12,267 nucleotides of DNA, taken from Xanthobacteraceae bacterium. Its GTDB lineage: Bacteria > Pseudomonadota > Alphaproteobacteria > Rhizobiales > Xanthobacteraceae. Under the pieces are notes generated by a model. That model made no database searches, was not told where the DNA came from, and saw only the letters and a program-made list of their open reading frames with translations. The position numbers and the translations under genes are program-made. Shown here in pieces: positions 1 to 7,903 of this stretch. Positions within the stretch are counted from its first letter, which is position 1. Each line of letters opens with the position of its first letter. The DNA is taken from NCBI GenBank assembly GCA_030037105.1, contig JASHRY010000344.1:1-12267 (forward strand). The letters are read 5' to 3'.

Positions 1-1
1 C

Positions 2-868
2 ATCCTCTTTTGTCTGCTGCACGACCGCATCGACGCCGGGATAATCGCGGCCAATCCGGACCTGCATTTGATCGCCGCCCAATCGATCACGCCCTCGCAC
101 ATCGATGTCGAGGCGGCGACCGCGCGCGGAATTCCGGTAACGGTGGTGCCGACATTGACCACCGAAACGACTGCGGACCTTGCTTTCGGCTTGATCCTGG
201 CGGCAGCGCGGCGCATCGTCGAAGGCGACCGCTTGGTGCGCGCGGGGCAATTTCCCGGCGCCCAATCGAGCCACCTGCTCGGCTCCTTCGTTTGGGGCAG
301 GACGATCGGCCTCATCGGCGGCGGCGGACTGATCGGCAGGGCGGTGGCGCGCCGCGCGCGCGGCTTTTCCATGCGCGTGCTCTATTGGGCGCCGCGCCGC
401 AAGCCGGAGCATGAGGAGCGCGAGGCGGGCCTCACCTACGTCCCGCTCGACCAATTGTTGCGCGAATCCGATTTCGTCTCGCTGCACTCGCCGCTCAATG
501 CCCAGACGCGGCATCAGATCGGCGCGCGCGAGCTTGGTTTGATGAAGAAGACCGCATTCCTCATCAACACCGCGCGCGGCGCCATCGTCGATGAGGCCGC
601 GCTCATCCGCGCATTGGCAAAGAGAAGGATCGCCGGCGCCGGCCTCGACGTGTTCGAGCACGAGCCCAAAGTCGGCAAGGATCTGCGGAAATTGCCCAAC
701 GTGGTGCTGACGCCGCATCTTGGCAGCGCCATCGGCGAAATACGCGAGCAGATGGCGCACCTGGTGATCGACAACATCGTCGCGTTTCTCGACGGCAAAC
801 GGCCGCCGCACTGCGTCAACCCGCAGGTGCTCGACTCTTCAGCAACCTCCCGTGGCGGAGGAAAGTGA
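2..868 (+). CDS. D-2-hydroxyacid dehydrogenase (5' end outside window)
   Basis: The frame is open from the first complete codon at base 2, so the true start lies upstream; 288 residues are visible. The family reduces 2-oxoacids such as glyoxylate or hydroxypyruvate with NAD(P)H, or runs in reverse, in the cytoplasm. The Rossmann fingerprint GGGGLIG is encoded at 317-337. The catalytic triad is present: Arg in NTARG (575-577), Glu in HEP (662-664) and His in TPHLG (716-718). The block before the Rossmann fold reads AAQSITPSHIDVEAA where many relatives have a VGYDNID-like stretch, so it belongs to a divergent subgroup. The part ETTADLAFGLILAAARR is typical of the family. The substrate cannot be told from sequence. 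It ends in TGA three bases before the stop of the convergent cyclase gene, and no terminator hairpin is visible between them. Confidence 0.93.
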   Translation: MLFCLLHDRIDAGIIAANPDLHLIAAQSITPSHIDVEAATARGIPVTVVPTLTTETTADLAFGLILAAARRIVEGDRLVRAGQFPGAQSSHLLGSFVWGRTIGLIGGGGLIGRAVARRARGFSMRVLYWAPRRKPEHEEREAGLTYVPLDQLLRESDFVSLHSPLNAQTRHQIGARELGLMKKTAFLINTARGAIVDEAALIRALAKRRIAGAGLDVFEHEPKVGKDLRKLPNVVLTPHLGSAIGEIREQMAHLVIDNIVAFLDGKRPPHCVNPQVLDSSATSRGGGK

Positions 869-871
869 CGG

Positions 872-1828
872 TTATTTGATCGCCTGCGGATTGAGCGGCG
901 AGCCGGTGCCGCCGGTGATGATGAGCGGCGGACCGCAGAAAAAGAACTCGTAGATGCCGTCGGCCTCGCAATCTTCGGCGAGCTCCTTCACATAGAACAT
1001 CTCGCCCATGGTGAGCCCCATCGCCGGAATCACCACCCAGTGCCACGGCTGGTTGACTTCCTTGGTCTCGTTCGGTCTCACCTCGACGCCCCAGGTGTCG
1101 GAGCAGATCGCCGCGACCTCCTTCTCCTGGCACCAGTAGCAGTTCTCGAATTTCACGCCCGGCGCGTCGCCGCCGGCATAGGCGCCCCACTTCCTTTCCT
1201 TGAGACAGCGCTCCATCTGGCCGGTGCGCAGGATGACGAAGTCGCCCCGCCTGATCTCGACGTTCTCCTCCTTGGCGCACCTGTCGATCTCGTCGTTGGC
1301 GATGCCCTCGCCGTCCTTGAGCCAGGGAACGCCGCGAAACCGCGCGATATCGAGCAGCACGCCGCGGCCGACCATCTTGTTTTTTGAATGTTCGATGCCG
1401 AGCTTGCCGAGGCCGCCGCAATCGACCTCGCGCGCGTCGAAGCCGTTGTACATCTTGTCCTCATAGAAGATGTGGCCGAGCGAATCCCAGTGGGTGGCGC
1501 ATTGCACCGGCAGATTGATGGCGTCGTCGGCGTAGCGGATGTTCGGCACCTTGTCGTAGCGGCCGGCGACCGCGTCGGTTCCGGTCGCCAGCATGGTGTG
1601 GATCGGATTCCAGCGGCCGCCGAACAGGCCGGTCTGCGGGCCGTTGCGGTCGAGCGGGATGCCGAGCGCGAAGACCTTGCCGGTGCGGATCAATCCCGCC
1701 GCCCTGACGATGTCTTCGGGCATGATGTGGTTAAGCGTGCCGATCTGGTCGTCCTTGCCCCAACGGCCCCAGTTCTTCAGCTTCTCGGTCGCTTCGGCGA
1801 TGGCTTTCCTACCGACGTTGATATTCAT
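872..1828 (-). CDS. Cyclase-family (kynurenine formamidase-like) metal-dependent hydrolase
   Basis: The product is 318 residues, longer than the roughly 210 of bacterial kynurenine formamidase KynB, and similar in size to a long subgroup of the Cyclase family (PF04199) common in soil alphaproteobacteria. I chose the ATG at 1826-1828: a GGGGA ribosome-binding sequence lies about nine bases upstream, while the longer frame would need a TTG at 1844-1846. The metal-binding signature appears at residues 109-119 as QCATHWDSLGH. In the classic HxGTHxDxxxH motif the first ligand is His; here it is Gln109, and Gly is Ala111, while His113, Asp115 and His119 remain. A second conserved block, WHWVVIPAMGLTMGEMF (residues 262-278), contains the usual C-terminal Glu. 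Family members hydrolyse amide or cyclic bonds with a zinc or manganese centre. The actual substrate is unknown. The gene stands alone, 151 bases beyond the lon stop, and converges with the dehydrogenase. Confidence 0.85.
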   Translation of the reverse strand: MNINVGRKAIAEATEKLKNWGRWGKDDQIGTLNHIMPEDIVRAAGLIRTGKVFALGIPLDRNGPQTGLFGGRWNPIHTMLATGTDAVAGRYDKVPNIRYADDAINLPVQCATHWDSLGHIFYEDKMYNGFDAREVDCGGLGKLGIEHSKNKMVGRGVLLDIARFRGVPWLKDGEGIANDEIDRCAKEENVEIRRGDFVILRTGQMERCLKERKWGAYAGGDAPGVKFENCYWCQEKEVAAICSDTWGVEVRPNETKEVNQPWHWVVIPAMGLTMGEMFYVKELAEDCEADGIYEFFFCGPPLIITGGTGSPLNPQAIK

Positions 1829-1846
1829 CGGAACGTTTCCCCGCAA

Positions 1847-1979
1847 TGTTTTGCGAGATTAGTCTTGCCATGAATCATCCATGCTTGGCGAGAGCGCCCG
1901 ACACGACGGAAAGCTCGCTCGCAATTGTTCGCTAATCGAACGGTCGGCCACGCGCGCAGCGTCGTGGGGAAGAAGAAAC
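1847..1979. other. lon/cyclase intergenic region
   Basis: This stretch holds no gene. The only structure I see is a weak hairpin at 1927-1941 (GTTCG, five-base loop, CGAAC) downstream of the lon stop, without a following T run. It is not a convincing intrinsic terminator, and I see no clear promoter for the cyclase gene. Confidence 0.3.
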
Positions 1980-4409
1980 TCACGCCTCGGCGCCGGCGAA
2001 ATGCGGGACCGAAGCGGAAGCGCCCTCCGCCGGCTTTTTCGGCTCGAGTGCGGCCGCGACCGCTTCTTCGACGCGCTCCAACCAGATGAACTCCATCTCG
2101 CGGCGGGCGATCTCGGGAATGTCCTCGTAGTCCTTGCGGTTGCGCGCCGGCAGCATGATGCGCTTGATGCCGGCGCGGTGCGCGCCGACGACCTTCTCCT
2201 TGATACCGCCGACCGGAAGCACCAGGCCGCGCAGGCTGATCTCGCCGGTCATGGCCGTGTCGCTGCGCACGGTGCGCTCGGTGAGCAGGGAGACCAGCGC
2301 CATGAACATGGCGACGCCGGCGCTCGGCCCATCCTTCGGAATGGCGCCGGCCGGCACATGGATATGGATGTCGCTCTTCTCGAAGCGGCTCGCCTCGATG
2401 CCGAGCGCAGCGGCCCGGTTCTTGACGATCGACAGCGCGGCCTGGGCGCTTTCCTTCATCACGTCGCCGAGCTGACCGGTGAGGATCAATCTGCCGGAAC
2501 CGGGAACGCGCGTCGCCTCGATGAAGAGAATGTCGCCGCCGACCGGCGTCCAGGCGAGGCCGGTGGCAACGCCGGGCACGCTCGTGCGCATCGCCGTCTC
2601 GCTCTCGAACTGCGGCGCGCCGAGAATGACCGCGAGATCGTCGCGTTCGATGCGGATCGGCCCGCCGCTGCCTTCGGCGATGCGCACGGCGGCATGGCGC
2701 AGCGCCTGACCGATCAAGCGCTCCAGGCTGCGGACGCCGGCCTCGCGCGTATAATCCTGGATGATGTCGCGGATCGCCTCGTCGGCGATCTCGACCTCTC
2801 CGGCTCTCAGCCCGTTCGCCTCCATTTGCCGGCGCACCAGGTAGCGATGGGCGATCTCGAGCTTCTCGTCGGCGGTGTAGCCGGCAAGGCTGATGATCTC
2901 CATGCGGTCGCGCAGCGGACCGGGAACGGTATCGAGCATGTTCGCCGTGGTGATGAACACCACGCGGCTCAAGTCGAACGGCACGCCGAGATAATTGTCG
3001 CGGAACGTGTTGTTCTGCTCGGGATCGAGCACTTCGAGCAAAGCCGCGCCGGGATCGCCCTGGATGCCGGCGCCGAGCTTGTCGATCTCGTCGAGCATCA
3101 TCACGCAATTGCGCGCGCCGGCCTTGCGGATCGCCTGGATGATGTTGCCGGGAAGCGCGCCGATATAGGTGCGGCGATGACCGCGGATTTCCGCCTCGTC
3201 GTGCACGCCGCCGAGGCTCACGCGCACGAATTTTCTGTCCATGGCCCGCGCGATCGACTGGCCGAGCGAGGTTTTGCCGACGCCCGGCGGCCCAACGAAG
3301 CAGAGAATCGGCGCCTTGCCCTGCGGCGCCAGCTTGCGCACGGCAAGATATTCGACGATGCGCCGCTTGATCTTGTCGAGGTCGTAATGGTCCTCGTCGA
3401 GGATGCGCCGCGCCTCCTTGATGTCGATCGGCTTTTCCTCGGGCAGAGCCCAGGGCAGTTCGATCAGCCAGTCGAGATAGGTACGCACCATGCCGTATTC
3501 GCCGGCCGCTTCCGGCATGCGCTGCAGCCGGCGCAATTCCTTGCGCGCCTGATCCTCGACCTCCTTCGGCATTTTGGCGTTGGTGATGGCCTTGTCGAGC
3601 TCGGCCATCTCGGCGGCCTTGCCTTCCTCGCCTTCGCCGAGCTGGCGCTGGATCGCCGCCATCTGCTCGCGCAGCAACGCCTCGCGCTGACGCTCGTCGA
3701 GCGCCGCCTTGGTCTGGCGGCCGATCTCCTGCGACAACCGCAGCACTTCGATGCGATGGGCAAGGAGCCGCGAGACCTTGTCCATGCGCGCCGAAATATC
3801 GATCGTCTCCAGGATCTCCTGCTTCTCTTCAGGCTTCACGTCCATGTAAGCGACCGCCAGATCGGCGAGCGCCGCCAGCGTCTCGATCGACTGGATCGCC
3901 GCAAGCAGATCGGCGGGAACTTGCGGCAGCAACTGGATCGCTTCGACGGCCCGCGCCTTCAGATTGACGAAGCGGGCCTCGATCTCGGGCGTACGCGCGT
4001 CCGGCTCGGGGATTTGCAGCACGCGCGCGACGAAGAACGGCCAGCCGTTGAGATAATCGACGACCTGGAACCGCTGCTCGCCCTGGCACACGAGATGGTG
4101 CGAACCGTCGGGCGCCGTGATGTAGCGCACGATGTTGGCGAGCGTGCCCATGCGATGCATGTCGATCGGCGTCGGATCGGCGACCTCGGCGTCGCGCTGC
4201 ATGAGGATGCCGACCTGGCGTTGGTCGCGCACCGCCTGCTGCGCGGCGGCGATCGACTTCGGCCGGCCAAGCGTGATCGGCAGCACTAGGCCGGGAAACA
4301 GCACGATATTGCGCACCGGCACGATGATGAGCGCATCCGACGGCAATGGCGGCGGCACCGCGGCGCCTTGCGCCGGCCCGGCGCCCGACAGCATTTCGGC
4401 TTCAGCCAC
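1980..4409 (-). CDS. lon: ATP-dependent protease Lon, probable stress-linked paralogue
   Basis: This 809-residue protein has the full length and order of a bacterial LonA. The N-terminal substrate-binding domain spans about 25-220 (IIVPVRNIVLFPG at 28-40), and a helical linker spans about 220-320. The AAA+ module has Walker A GPPGVGKTS (373-381), Walker B MMLDEID (D440, E441), sensor-1 Asn490 in TTAN, and a sensor-2 region GVRSLER near 558-564. The protease domain carries Ser696 in PKDGPSAG and Lys739 in GGIKEK, 43 residues apart as in E. coli Lon, so it should be active. It degrades misfolded and regulatory proteins in the cytoplasm as a hexamer. The start is a GTG (4407-4409) inside the end of hsp20, with an eight-base overlap and GGGAGC five bases upstream. 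Being paired with hsp20 and away from clpPX and hupB, it is probably a second Lon; that is inference. A tail (about 790-809) rich in Lys, Pro and Ala follows the protease core. Confidence 0.95.
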   Translation of the reverse strand: MAEAEMLSGAGPAQGAAVPPPLPSDALIIVPVRNIVLFPGLVLPITLGRPKSIAAAQQAVRDQRQVGILMQRDAEVADPTPIDMHRMGTLANIVRYITAPDGSHHLVCQGEQRFQVVDYLNGWPFFVARVLQIPEPDARTPEIEARFVNLKARAVEAIQLLPQVPADLLAAIQSIETLAALADLAVAYMDVKPEEKQEILETIDISARMDKVSRLLAHRIEVLRLSQEIGRQTKAALDERQREALLREQMAAIQRQLGEGEEGKAAEMAELDKAITNAKMPKEVEDQARKELRRLQRMPEAAGEYGMVRTYLDWLIELPWALPEEKPIDIKEARRILDEDHYDLDKIKRRIVEYLAVRKLAPQGKAPILCFVGPPGVGKTSLGQSIARAMDRKFVRVSLGGVHDEAEIRGHRRTYIGALPGNIIQAIRKAGARNCVMMLDEIDKLGAGIQGDPGAALLEVLDPEQNNTFRDNYLGVPFDLSRVVFITTANMLDTVPGPLRDRMEIISLAGYTADEKLEIAHRYLVRRQMEANGLRAGEVEIADEAIRDIIQDYTREAGVRSLERLIGQALRHAAVRIAEGSGGPIRIERDDLAVILGAPQFESETAMRTSVPGVATGLAWTPVGGDILFIEATRVPGSGRLILTGQLGDVMKESAQAALSIVKNRAAALGIEASRFEKSDIHIHVPAGAIPKDGPSAGVAMFMALVSLLTERTVRSDTAMTGEISLRGLVLPVGGIKEKVVGAHRAGIKRIMLPARNRKDYEDIPEIARREMEFIWLERVEEAVAAALEPKKPAEGASASVPHFAGAEA

Positions 4410-4821
4410 GGCCCGCTCCCGCTTTCTGCAACGTGATCACCAGACAGCCGCAGCTCACCGTGCGGCGCACCGCGCTGTAGCGCCCGGCCGGCAGCCGCAG
4501 CCGCCGGTAAAAGCGCCCTTGAGGAAGTTCGAGCCGGTGAATGGTGGCCGTGCGCAATTCGGGCGGATAAGAGCGCGTCCCGGCGATCACAAGCTCGCCA
4601 TCCTCGATCGCCGCCTCGGCCTGCTCCACATCGACGCCGGGCAAAGCGACCAGTGCCAGAACCTCGAATTCGGTCTCGAGGATATCGACCGGGGGCTCCC
4701 AGGCCGGCAGCCGCGCTCGCGTGCCGGCGGGCCGAAAAAGCTCACGATGCATCCGCTCGGCGCGCGCCAGCATTTCGCACGCCTCCGACCACATCCAATC
4801 GCGAGCTACATCACGGGCCAT
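4402..4821 (-). CDS. Hsp20/alpha-crystallin small heat-shock protein
   Basis: The product is 139 residues. The N-terminal helix is rich in Trp, Met and Arg, followed by an alpha-crystallin domain at about 45-132. Typical parts are FEVLALVALPGVDVEQAEAA (residues 52-71), the DGELVIAGTR strand (74-83), the FYRRLRLP strand (104-111) and a final GCLVITLQK (125-133) in the place of the usual NGVLTVTLPK. The protein ends six residues later and has no C-terminal I-x-I motif, which in most family members docks dimers into oligomers. Such proteins hold unfolding clients for refolding or degradation without ATP. The ATG at 4819-4821 has a strong GGAGGGG five bas before any start codon alternatives upstream need be considered. 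lon begins within its last codons, which implies coupled translation and joint action on damaged proteins. The 106 bases upstream separate it from trpA. Confidence 0.88.
   Translation of the reverse strand: MARDVARDWMWSEACEMLARAERMHRELFRPAGTRARLPAWEPPVDILETEFEVLALVALPGVDVEQAEAAIEDGELVIAGTRSYPPELRTATIHRLELPQGRFYRRLRLPAGRYSAVRRTVSCGCLVITLQKAGAGRG
4415..4420 (-). promoter_or_regulatory. Ribosome-binding site supporting the GTG start of lon
   Basis: GGGAGC lies five bases before the GTG at 4407-4409, inside the end of hsp20. It supports a GTG start that overlaps the hsp20 stop and hence translational coupling. Confidence 0.55.
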
Positions 4822-4824
4822 CTG

Positions 4825-4831
4825 CCCCTCC
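4825..4831 (-). promoter_or_regulatory. Strong ribosome-binding site of hsp20
   Basis: GGAGGGG lies three bases before the ATG when its last G is counted (GGAGG itself is five bases away). It fixes the hsp20 start. I looked for a ROSE-type RNA thermometer, common before Bradyrhizobium small heat-shock genes, and did not see its usual UUGCU-like anti-ribosome-site element. Confidence 0.7.
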
Positions 4832-4873
4832 AGTGTGTGACAAATGTGTGGCGCCGAGCGGCGGAATTCAACG

Positions 4874-4893
4874 GCGTCGTCATTCGGCGACGC
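4874..4893 (-). repeat. Hairpin between trpA and hsp20
   Basis: A six-base inverted repeat (GCGTCG at 4874-4879, CGACGC at 4888-4893) lies 34 bases past the trpA stop. No T run follows in the direction of transcription, so termination is uncertain. A TTGAAT, 17 bases and CACATT arrangement further on is a very weak promoter match for hsp20. Whether trpA is transcribed into hsp20 is open. Confidence 0.3.
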
Positions 4894-4927
4894 GGAAACG
4901 CTCAGTCGAGCTCCGAGAGTCCTGTGT

Positions 4928-5788
4928 TTATGGGTTCCGGGCGCGCACCGCGCGCGCCGCGGAACGGCGAGCGCCGCGTACCCCTCCGGCGAGCGCGCGA
5001 ACGAGATCGGCAACCGCGGCGACCGTTGCCGGCGTTGGCCGACCGTCGGCGCCAAGGCTCTTGCGCACGGCCTCGACCAGCGCCGAGCCGACGACGATGC
5101 CGTCGGCGCCTTGCGCGATGGCGCGCGCGTGCTCGGCGGTGCGCACGCCGAAGCCGACGCAGACCGGAAGCTCGGTGTGCCGCTTGATGCGCGCGACAGC
5201 GGTCTTAACCTTGCCGGTGTCAGGCGCGGCGGCGCCGGTGATGCCGGTGATCGAGACGTAATAGACGAAGCCCGACGTGTTCCTGAGCACGACGGACAGC
5301 CTTTTGTCGTCGGTCGTCGGCGTGGCGAGGCGGATGAAGTTGAGGCCGGCCTTGAGCGCCGGCAGGCACAATTCCGCGTCCTCCTCGGGCGGCAGATCGA
5401 CGACGATGAGCCCGTCGACGCCGGCGCTCTTGGCGTCGGCCAGGAACCGCTCGACGCCATAAATGTAGATCGGATTGTAGTAGCCCATGAGCACGAGCGG
5501 CGTCGCCGCGTCGCCGGCGCGGAATTCGCGCATGAGATCAAGCGTCTTTTCCATGTTCTGTCCGCCGTGAAGCGCGCGCAGTCCGGCGGCCTGGATCGCC
5601 GGCCCATCGGCCATCGGATCGGTGAACGGCATGCCGAGCTCGATCACGTCGGCGCCGGCCTGCGGCAGCGCCTTGAGGATCGCCAGCGCGCAGTCGTAGT
5701 CGGGATCGCCGGCCATGGTGAACGTGACCAGCGCCGCACGGCCTTCTTCCCTCAGCGCAGCGAAGCGGCGATCGATGCGGGTGGTCAT
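4928..5788 (-). CDS. trpA: Tryptophan synthase alpha chain
   Basis: The product is 286 residues. The alpha subunit cleaves indole-3-glycerol phosphate to indole and glyceraldehyde 3-phosphate and passes indole to TrpB through a tunnel in the alpha2beta2 complex. The catalytic acid Glu50 ([12 protein letters not shown]) and Asp61 (MADGPAIQ) are both present. The loop SITGITGAA and the phosphate-binding GFGV are also recognisable in the TIM barrel. The ATG (5786-5788) overlaps the trpB stop as ATGA, typical of trpBA coupling. The C-terminus after LVRALAGG is a tail of about 18 residues rich in Arg and Ala. E. coli TrpA has 268 residues, so this tail accounts for the extra length. The stop is TAA at 4928-4930. 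In related genomes accD normally follows; here hsp20 follows. Confidence 0.97.
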   Translation of the reverse strand: MTTRIDRRFAALREEGRAALVTFTMAGDPDYDCALAILKALPQAGADVIELGMPFTDPMADGPAIQAAGLRALHGGQNMEKTLDLMREFRAGDAATPLVLMGYYNPIYIYGVERFLADAKSAGVDGLIVVDLPPEEDAELCLPALKAGLNFIRLATPTTDDKRLSVVLRNTSGFVYYVSITGITGAAAPDTGKVKTAVARIKRHTELPVCVGFGVRTAEHARAIAQGADGIVVGSALVEAVRKSLGADGRPTPATVAAVADLVRALAGGVRGARRSAARAVRARNP

Positions 5789-7005
5789 CGCGCCTTGCTT
5801 TCCAGATGGTGCGCGACCGTGGCGAGATCCTTGTCGCCGCGGCCGGAGAGATTGACCACCATGAGGTGATCCTTCGGCCTTTGCGGCGCGAGATCGAGCA
5901 CCTTGGCGATGGCGTGTGCCGGCTCGAGCGCCGGGATGATGCCTTCGAGCCGCGACAGGAGCCGGAACGCGCCGAGCGCTTCGTCGTCGGTCGCCGACAG
6001 GAACGTGATGCGGCCGACATCGCCGAGCCAAGCGTGCTCCGGGCCGATGCCCGGATAATCGAGACCGGCGGAGATCGAGTGCGCCTCGTTGATCTGCCCG
6101 TCCGCGTTCATCAAGAGGTAGGTGCGGTTGCCGTGCAGCACGCCCGGCCGCCCGCCGGCGATCGAGGCGGCGTGCAAGCCGCTGTCGAGGCCGCGGCCCG
6201 CCGCCTCGACGCCAAAAATCTCGATCTGCCGCTCGTCGAGGAACGGGTGGAACAGGCCCATGGCGTTCGAGCCGCCGCCGATGCAGGCGACGAGCGAGTC
6301 GGGCAAACGGCCCTCGGCCGCGAGAATCTGCTCGCGCGTTTCGCGGCCGATGATCGACTGGAAGTCGCGCACCATCATCGGATAGGGATGCGGCCCGGCA
6401 ATCGTGCCGATGCAATAATACGTCGACTCGACATTGGTCACCCAGTCGCGCAGCGCTTCGTTCATCGCGTCCTTGAGCGTCTTCGATCCGGACTCGACGG
6501 GCACGACCCTGGCGCCGAGCATGTTCATGCGGAAGACATTCGCCTTCTGCCGCTCGACGTCGACCGACCCCATATAGACGACGCATTCGAGGCCGAAGCG
6601 CGCGCACAAAGTCGCGGTGGCGACCCCATGCATGCCGGCGCCGGTCTCGGCGATGATGCGCTTCTTGCCCATGCGCCGCGCCAGCAGGATTTGGCCGAGC
6701 ACATTGTTGACCTTGTGCGCGCCGGTGTGATTGAGCTCTTCGCGCTTGAGATAGATTTTCGCCCCGCCGCAATATGCGGTGAGCCGCTCGGCGAAATAGA
6801 GCGGCGACGGCCGGCCGACGTAATGCGTCAGATAGCCGTCCATCTCTTTCTGGAAAACGGGATCGGCCTTGGCCTCTCCATAGGCTTTCTCCAGCTCCAG
6901 GATCAGCGGCATCAGCGTCTCGGCGACAAAACGGCCGCCGTAAATGCCGAAATGGCCGTGCTCGTCCGGCCCGGTGCGAAACGAATTCCGGCGCTGGATC
7001 GTCAT
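5785..7005 (-). CDS. trpB: Tryptophan synthase beta chain
   Basis: The product is 406 residues, normal for the TrpB1 type. It joins indole and serine to make tryptophan with pyridoxal phosphate. The cofactor lysine is Lys98 in HTGAHKVNN, and the phosphate-binding loop is GGGSNAMG (243-250). The N-terminal [14 protein letters not shown] is typical. The carboxylate-binding loop usually written ETGAGQH reads ETGAGMH here: Met125 (codon 6631-6633) stands where E. coli has Gln114. The cofactor lysine keeps the same offset of eleven, so the alignment is firm. The ATG at 7003-7005 has only an AAGAAGAG-like ribosome site. The gene is 169 bases from trpF, a gap that contains palindromic repeats, so trpBA may have some independent expression. 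Confidence 0.97.
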   Translation of the reverse strand: MTIQRRNSFRTGPDEHGHFGIYGGRFVAETLMPLILELEKAYGEAKADPVFQKEMDGYLTHYVGRPSPLYFAERLTAYCGGAKIYLKREELNHTGAHKVNNVLGQILLARRMGKKRIIAETGAGMHGVATATLCARFGLECVVYMGSVDVERQKANVFRMNMLGARVVPVESGSKTLKDAMNEALRDWVTNVESTYYCIGTIAGPHPYPMMVRDFQSIIGRETREQILAAEGRLPDSLVACIGGGSNAMGLFHPFLDERQIEIFGVEAAGRGLDSGLHAASIAGGRPGVLHGNRTYLLMNADGQINEAHSISAGLDYPGIGPEHAWLGDVGRITFLSATDDEALGAFRLLSRLEGIIPALEPAHAIAKVLDLAPQRPKDHLMVVNLSGRGDKDLATVAHHLESKAR

Positions 7006-7024
7006 GTCTTGCTCTTCTTAAATT

Positions 7025-7071
7025 CCTCCCCTGCAAGGGGAGGGCCGCCCGCGTGAGCCACGCGAGCGGGC
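7025..7071. repeat. Paired palindromes between trpF and trpB
   Basis: Two inverted repeats stand side by side. The first is CCTCCCCT, GCA, AGGGGAGG (7025-7043), a perfect eight-base stem. The second has outer arms GCCCGC (7047-7052) and GCGGGC (7066-7071), with an alternative inner stem CGCGTG/CACGCG at 7050-7055 and 7059-7064. Neither is followed by a T run in the minus direction. They look like a dispersed intergenic palindromic element of the kind common in Bradyrhizobium-type genomes. The remaining gap (7072-7174) shows nothing I can name. Confidence 0.6.
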
Positions 7072-7174
7072 AAGAGGCGAGTATCGGAGAATACGACGCC
7101 CGCCCGGCGTGCTGCGCTCGTTTCCTTGCACCTGTCAGGGAGAAGGAAAGGAAAAGATTGCGTCCTGGAAGTCT

Positions 7175-7846
7175 TCATATGTTACTCGGAGCGAGAGCCG
7201 CGTCGGCGGCGCGCACCGCGCGCACGAAAGCCCGGATCTTATCAGGATCCTTCTCGCCCGGGGCGCGCTCGACGCCCGAGGAAACGTCGACACCGGGAGC
7301 GCGGGTGCTGCGCACAGCCTCGCCGACATTGCCGGCGTCGAGCCCTCCCGACAGCATGAACGGCACGCCGGGTTCAAGACCCGCGAGCAGGCTCCAGTCG
7401 AAGGTCCTGCCGAGCCCGCCCGGCCGCGTCGCCTCAAGCGGCGCGCGGGCGTCGAATAGAAGGCGGTCGGCAACGGCGGCATAGCGGGCGATGCGATCAA
7501 GATCGCTCTTCACCGCGACCGGAAGAGCCTTCATGACCGGCAGGCCGAAAGTTTGGCGAATGGCCGCGACTCGGTCGGCGGACTCCATGCCGTGCAATTG
7601 CAAAATATCGGGCTGGAGTGCCCGGATCACCGCGTCGAGGAATTGTTCGTCGGCATCGACCGTGAGTGCGACCTTTTGCGCGCGGCCGCGCACGCGCCAA
7701 CCGAGCGCGCGCGCCGTCGCCAAGGCGAGATGGCGCGGCGACCGCGGAAAGAACACGAAGCCGACCATGTCGGCGCCGGCGTCGAGCGCAACATCCAGCG
7801 CCTCGGGCGTGGAAAGGCCGCAAATTTTGACCACTAAGGAATTCAT
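7175..7846 (-). CDS. trpF: Phosphoribosylanthranilate isomerase
   Basis: The product is 223 residues. It carries out the Amadori rearrangement of phosphoribosylanthranilate to the carboxyphenylamino-deoxyribulose phosphate that TrpC uses. The catalytic base Cys9 (VKICGL) and acid Asp132 (LLFDARAP) are present, and LQLHGMES and FMLSGGLDAGNV match conserved TIM-barrel parts. I chose the ATG at 7844-7846 because family proteins begin just before VKICG. A longer frame starting with TTG at 7889-7891, or ATG at 7874-7876, would add 10 to 15 residues not typical of the family. The ribosome site before the chosen ATG is weak, so the ATG at 7874-7876 remains possible. lapA ends 57 bases upstream, which suggests co-transcription. 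Confidence 0.96.
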   Translation of the reverse strand: MNSLVVKICGLSTPEALDVALDAGADMVGFVFFPRSPRHLALATARALGWRVRGRAQKVALTVDADEQFLDAVIRALQPDILQLHGMESADRVAAIRQTFGLPVMKALPVAVKSDLDRIARYAAVADRLLFDARAPLEATRPGGLGRTFDWSLLAGLEPGVPFMLSGGLDAGNVGEAVRSTRAPGVDVSSGVERAPGEKDPDKIRAFVRAVRAADAALAPSNI

Positions 7847-7903
7847 ATTGGCTCGACGAGGTGTGGAAACCGCCATCCTACATAAGGGCAAGATCCGCGA
7901 ACA

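Noticed and set aside
1829..1846. Six-residue longer cyclase start at TTG
   Set aside because: The in-frame ATG at 1826-1828 has a suitable GGGGA upstream; the TTG has none as good.
1881..4289. An 802-codon open frame on the plus strand opposite lon
   Set aside because: It is a mirror of the GC-rich codon pattern of lon. It lacks any recognisable domain, is rich in Arg, Asp, Leu and Ala, and lon has full-length conserved motifs.
4822..4927. ROSE-type RNA thermometer before hsp20
   Set aside because: The typical anti-ribosome-site element is not visible and the GGAGGGG has no clear pairing partner close upstream.
5806..7056. A 416-codon plus-strand frame opposite trpB
   Set aside because: The composition is that of an antisense shadow, while trpB is complete with all active-site motifs.
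7006..7174. Tryptophan leader-peptide attenuator before trpB
   Set aside because: I found no short frame with consecutive Trp codons and no terminator with a T run in this gap.
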